Below are positions 6,114 to 6,929 of a stretch of 6,929 nucleotides of DNA, in pieces; the first letter of the stretch is position 1; each line of letters begins with the position of its first letter. The translations under genes were made by a program, and so were the position numbers. The notes beneath the pieces were generated by a model, which saw only the letters and a program-made list of their open reading frames with translations, was not told the origin of the DNA and did not search any database. Source of the DNA: Halobacteriales archaeon SW_9_67_24 (GTDB taxonomy: Archaea; Halobacteriota; Halobacteria; Halobacteriales; Halococcaceae); contig PXSV01000006.1 in the NCBI GenBank assembly GCA_003022685.1, positions 1 to 6,929 on the forward strand. The letters run 5' to 3'.

Positions 6114-6260
6114 ATGCCGGACGTCCATCTCGACGAGGACACCGTCGACCGGCTCGACCGACTGCGGGTCGACGAGGAGTCCTACGACGAGATCGTGACC
6201 GAACTCATCAACATCTACGAGACCGAAGAACGAACGCTGTTCCGTGGCGGCAGTCCCTAA
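6114..6260 (+). CDS. Small haloarchaeal protein of unknown function (DUF7557-like)
   Basis: The product has 48 aa and starts MPDVHLDEDTVDRLDRLRV, continuing with a helical part ESYDEIVTELINIYE and ending in LFRGGSP. The pattern of a short strand, HLDEDTVDRLD and then SYDEIVTELI resembles small haloarchaeal proteins that I recall as DUF7557. The start of the sequence also resembles ribbon-helix-helix or VapB-like antitoxins; both assignments are from memory. The Met at 6114 is chosen because residues upstream in the same frame are Arg-rich, unlike a haloarchaeal protein, and overlap dhaM in another frame. No partner toxin gene is adjacent and no TATA box is clear in the 52-nt gap after dhaM. 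Its stop overlaps the stop of the convergent minus-strand gene. Function is unknown. Confidence 0.75.
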   Translation: MPDVHLDEDTVDRLDRLRVDEESYDEIVTELINIYETEERTLFRGGSP

Positions 6261-6704
6261 CTCTTCGCGCTCGCGCGGACGTCGTCCCACTTGCCCCGTT
6301 CTTCGAGGCGTTCCTGGAGCGCGTCGGCGTAGCGCTGGGTCAGTCGCTCGGCGGCGTCGATCCGTTCCCGATCCGTGCCGTCGTCGCCGCCCATCCCGAG
6401 CGCGTTCTTGACCGAGCCGAGGCCCCCGCCCCCGCCATCGCTCCCGTCCGAGCCTCCGCCGCCCATCGCGACCCATGCTGCCGCCCACGTTGTCGAGTTC
6501 CGACATGATATGTGGGAGGTTGTCGGTGTTCGCGACGAGACGGTCCTCGCCGTCGGCCGAGCCCTCGACCTCGAACTCGACGGCGGTCATGATGAGCCCC
6601 CACTGCTGGCGGGAGAACTGGGAGTTTTCGACCGTGGAGGCGAACTCCTGGTCGACGGCCATCCGATCGCCGGCGATCTTGTCGCTCCACTCGCGATTGC
6701 TCAT
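6257..6704 (-). pseudogene. DUF5799-like haloarchaeal protein, interrupted by a +1 frameshift
   Basis: Read on the minus strand from ATG at 6704, MSNREWSDKIAGDRMAVDQE to about residue 77 (DNVGGSM) is acidic and protein-like, then the frame turns Arg-rich. From 6466 to 6257 another frame gives a Gly-rich linker (MGGGGSDGSDGGGGG), then SVKNALGMGG and the helical end AERLTQRYADALQERLEERG. Joined, they make a protein of about 148 aa resembling a haloarchaeal family that I recall as DUF5799, function unknown. Seven bases (6467-6473) separate the two in-frame Met codons where a multiple of three is expected. This is a 1-nt insertion or 2-nt deletion, at a Gly-linker boundary. It may be a real mutation, a sequencing error or, less likely, recoding. 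Both halves otherwise look conserved, so the lesion is recent or artefactual. Confidence 0.75.
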
Positions 6705-6726
6705 GACTCGGGTTGGAGAGGGGCGC

Positions 6727-6734
6727 GTATCAGG
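6727..6734 (-). promoter_or_regulatory. Possible TATA element for the DUF5799-like gene
   Basis: On the minus strand, CTGATAC lies about 26 nt before the ATG at 6704, the spacing expected for a leaderless haloarchaeal transcript. The sequence is a poor TATA match, so the call rests mainly on position. Confidence 0.25.
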
Positions 6735-6746
6735 CTTCCGCGCGTA

Positions 6747-6806
6747 GCGGTGCGGCTGTGGCGGCGGTCGTGGAGCGGCTGCGGTGGTGGTGCGGTGCGG
6801 CTGTGG
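6747..6806. repeat. Direct repeat within G/T-rich low-complexity tract
   Basis: The 15-mer GCGGTGCGGCTGTGG occurs exactly at 6747-6761 and 6792-6806, 45 nt apart, in a tract of GCGG/TGG-rich units running to about 6828. The tract looks like simple-sequence DNA between genes. No plausible protein is encoded: the + frame across it is full of Trp, Arg and Gly. Confidence 0.6.
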
Positions 6807-6841
6807 TTGCGGATGTGGTGGTGCGGTACCCGGCGTCTCGA

Positions 6842-6925
6842 CGAACGACGTGAGCCGAGGCTCAGGAGAGCTTCGCTCTCTTGATGGATGAAGGGCGAGC
6901 GTCGGGCGGTGCGAACGGAGTGAGC
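6842..6925. repeat. Dispersed haloarchaeal-type repeat CGAACGNNGTGAGC, two copies
   Basis: The copies at 6842-6855 and 6912-6925 match at 12 of 14 positions. The second reads GCGAACGGAGTGAGC with one flanking base, a string that recurs widely in haloarchaeal intergenic DNA (recalled, not searched). The window ends within this material, so its extent is unknown. Confidence 0.5.
6851..6880. repeat. Two adjacent perfect hairpins
   Basis: TGAGCC-GA-GGCTCA (6851-6864) is followed after one base by GAGAGC-TTC-GCTCTC (6866-6880). Each has 6-bp perfect arms and a 2-3 nt loop. They lie in the intergenic DNA upstream of the minus-strand DUF5799-like gene. They could act as a transcript end for a gene beyond the window, or be part of the dispersed repeat around them. 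There is no T-tract to support a classical terminator. Confidence 0.5.
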
Positions 6926-6929
6926 AGCG

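Noticed and set aside
6375..6884. Plus-strand open frame of 169 codons across the right end
   Set aside because: Runs antisense to the DUF5799-like gene and through simple repeats; the translation is Trp/Arg/Gly-rich with no conserved feature.
1..6929. CRISPR array, tRNA or rRNA gene, insertion sequence
   Set aside because: No regularly spaced repeats, cloverleaf-like sequence, rRNA segments, transposase motifs or terminal inverted repeats were found by reading both strands.

Overview
The window comes from a halophilic archaeon (class Halobacteria). The DNA is strongly GC-rich with G/C at third codon positions, and the predicted proteins are rich in Asp and Glu. Candidate promoters have a purine-rich element followed by a short T-rich TATA-like box about 25-30 nt from the start codon, and several starts look leaderless or nearly so. 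The genus cannot be fixed from the sequence alone.

Layout on the + strand: the 3' part of leuD (2-610) overlaps leuB (603-1580) by 8 nt, the end of a leucine biosynthesis operon. Next come ptsH (HPr, 1674-2021) and ptsI (enzyme I, 2018-3700), coupled by a 4-nt ATGA overlap. These are followed by dhaK (3796-4797), dhaL (4928-5677) and dhaM (5681-6061), the three parts of a PEP-dependent dihydroxyacetone kinase. A 48-aa haloarchaeal protein of unknown function (6114-6260) follows. It is convergent with a minus-strand DUF5799-like gene (6704 to 6257) that is interrupted by a +1 frameshift. The last 225 nt hold GC-rich direct repeats and two short perfect hairpins, with no credible gene.

The five central genes form a complete phosphorelay: PEP to EI (His189) to HPr (His15) to DhaM (His9) to the ADP of DhaL, and then to dihydroxyacetone bound covalently to DhaK (His219). 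Every expected catalytic residue is present. DhaM is a single EIIA-Man-type domain without the fused HPr and EI-like domains of the E. coli protein, so it needs the HPr and EI encoded next door. No sugar-specific EIIB or EIIC transporter is seen, so this PTS appears dedicated to dihydroxyacetone metabolism rather than sugar import. The product, DHAP, would enter glycolysis or gluconeogenesis.

The module appears to have three promoters, before ptsH, dhaK and dhaL, each with an inverted repeat over or just downstream of the TATA-like box. No transcription factor, glycerol facilitator or glycerol dehydrogenase gene is in view. HPr and DhaL both carry acidic low-complexity C-terminal tails. The ends of both tails also encode the purine-rich ribosome binding site of the next gene.
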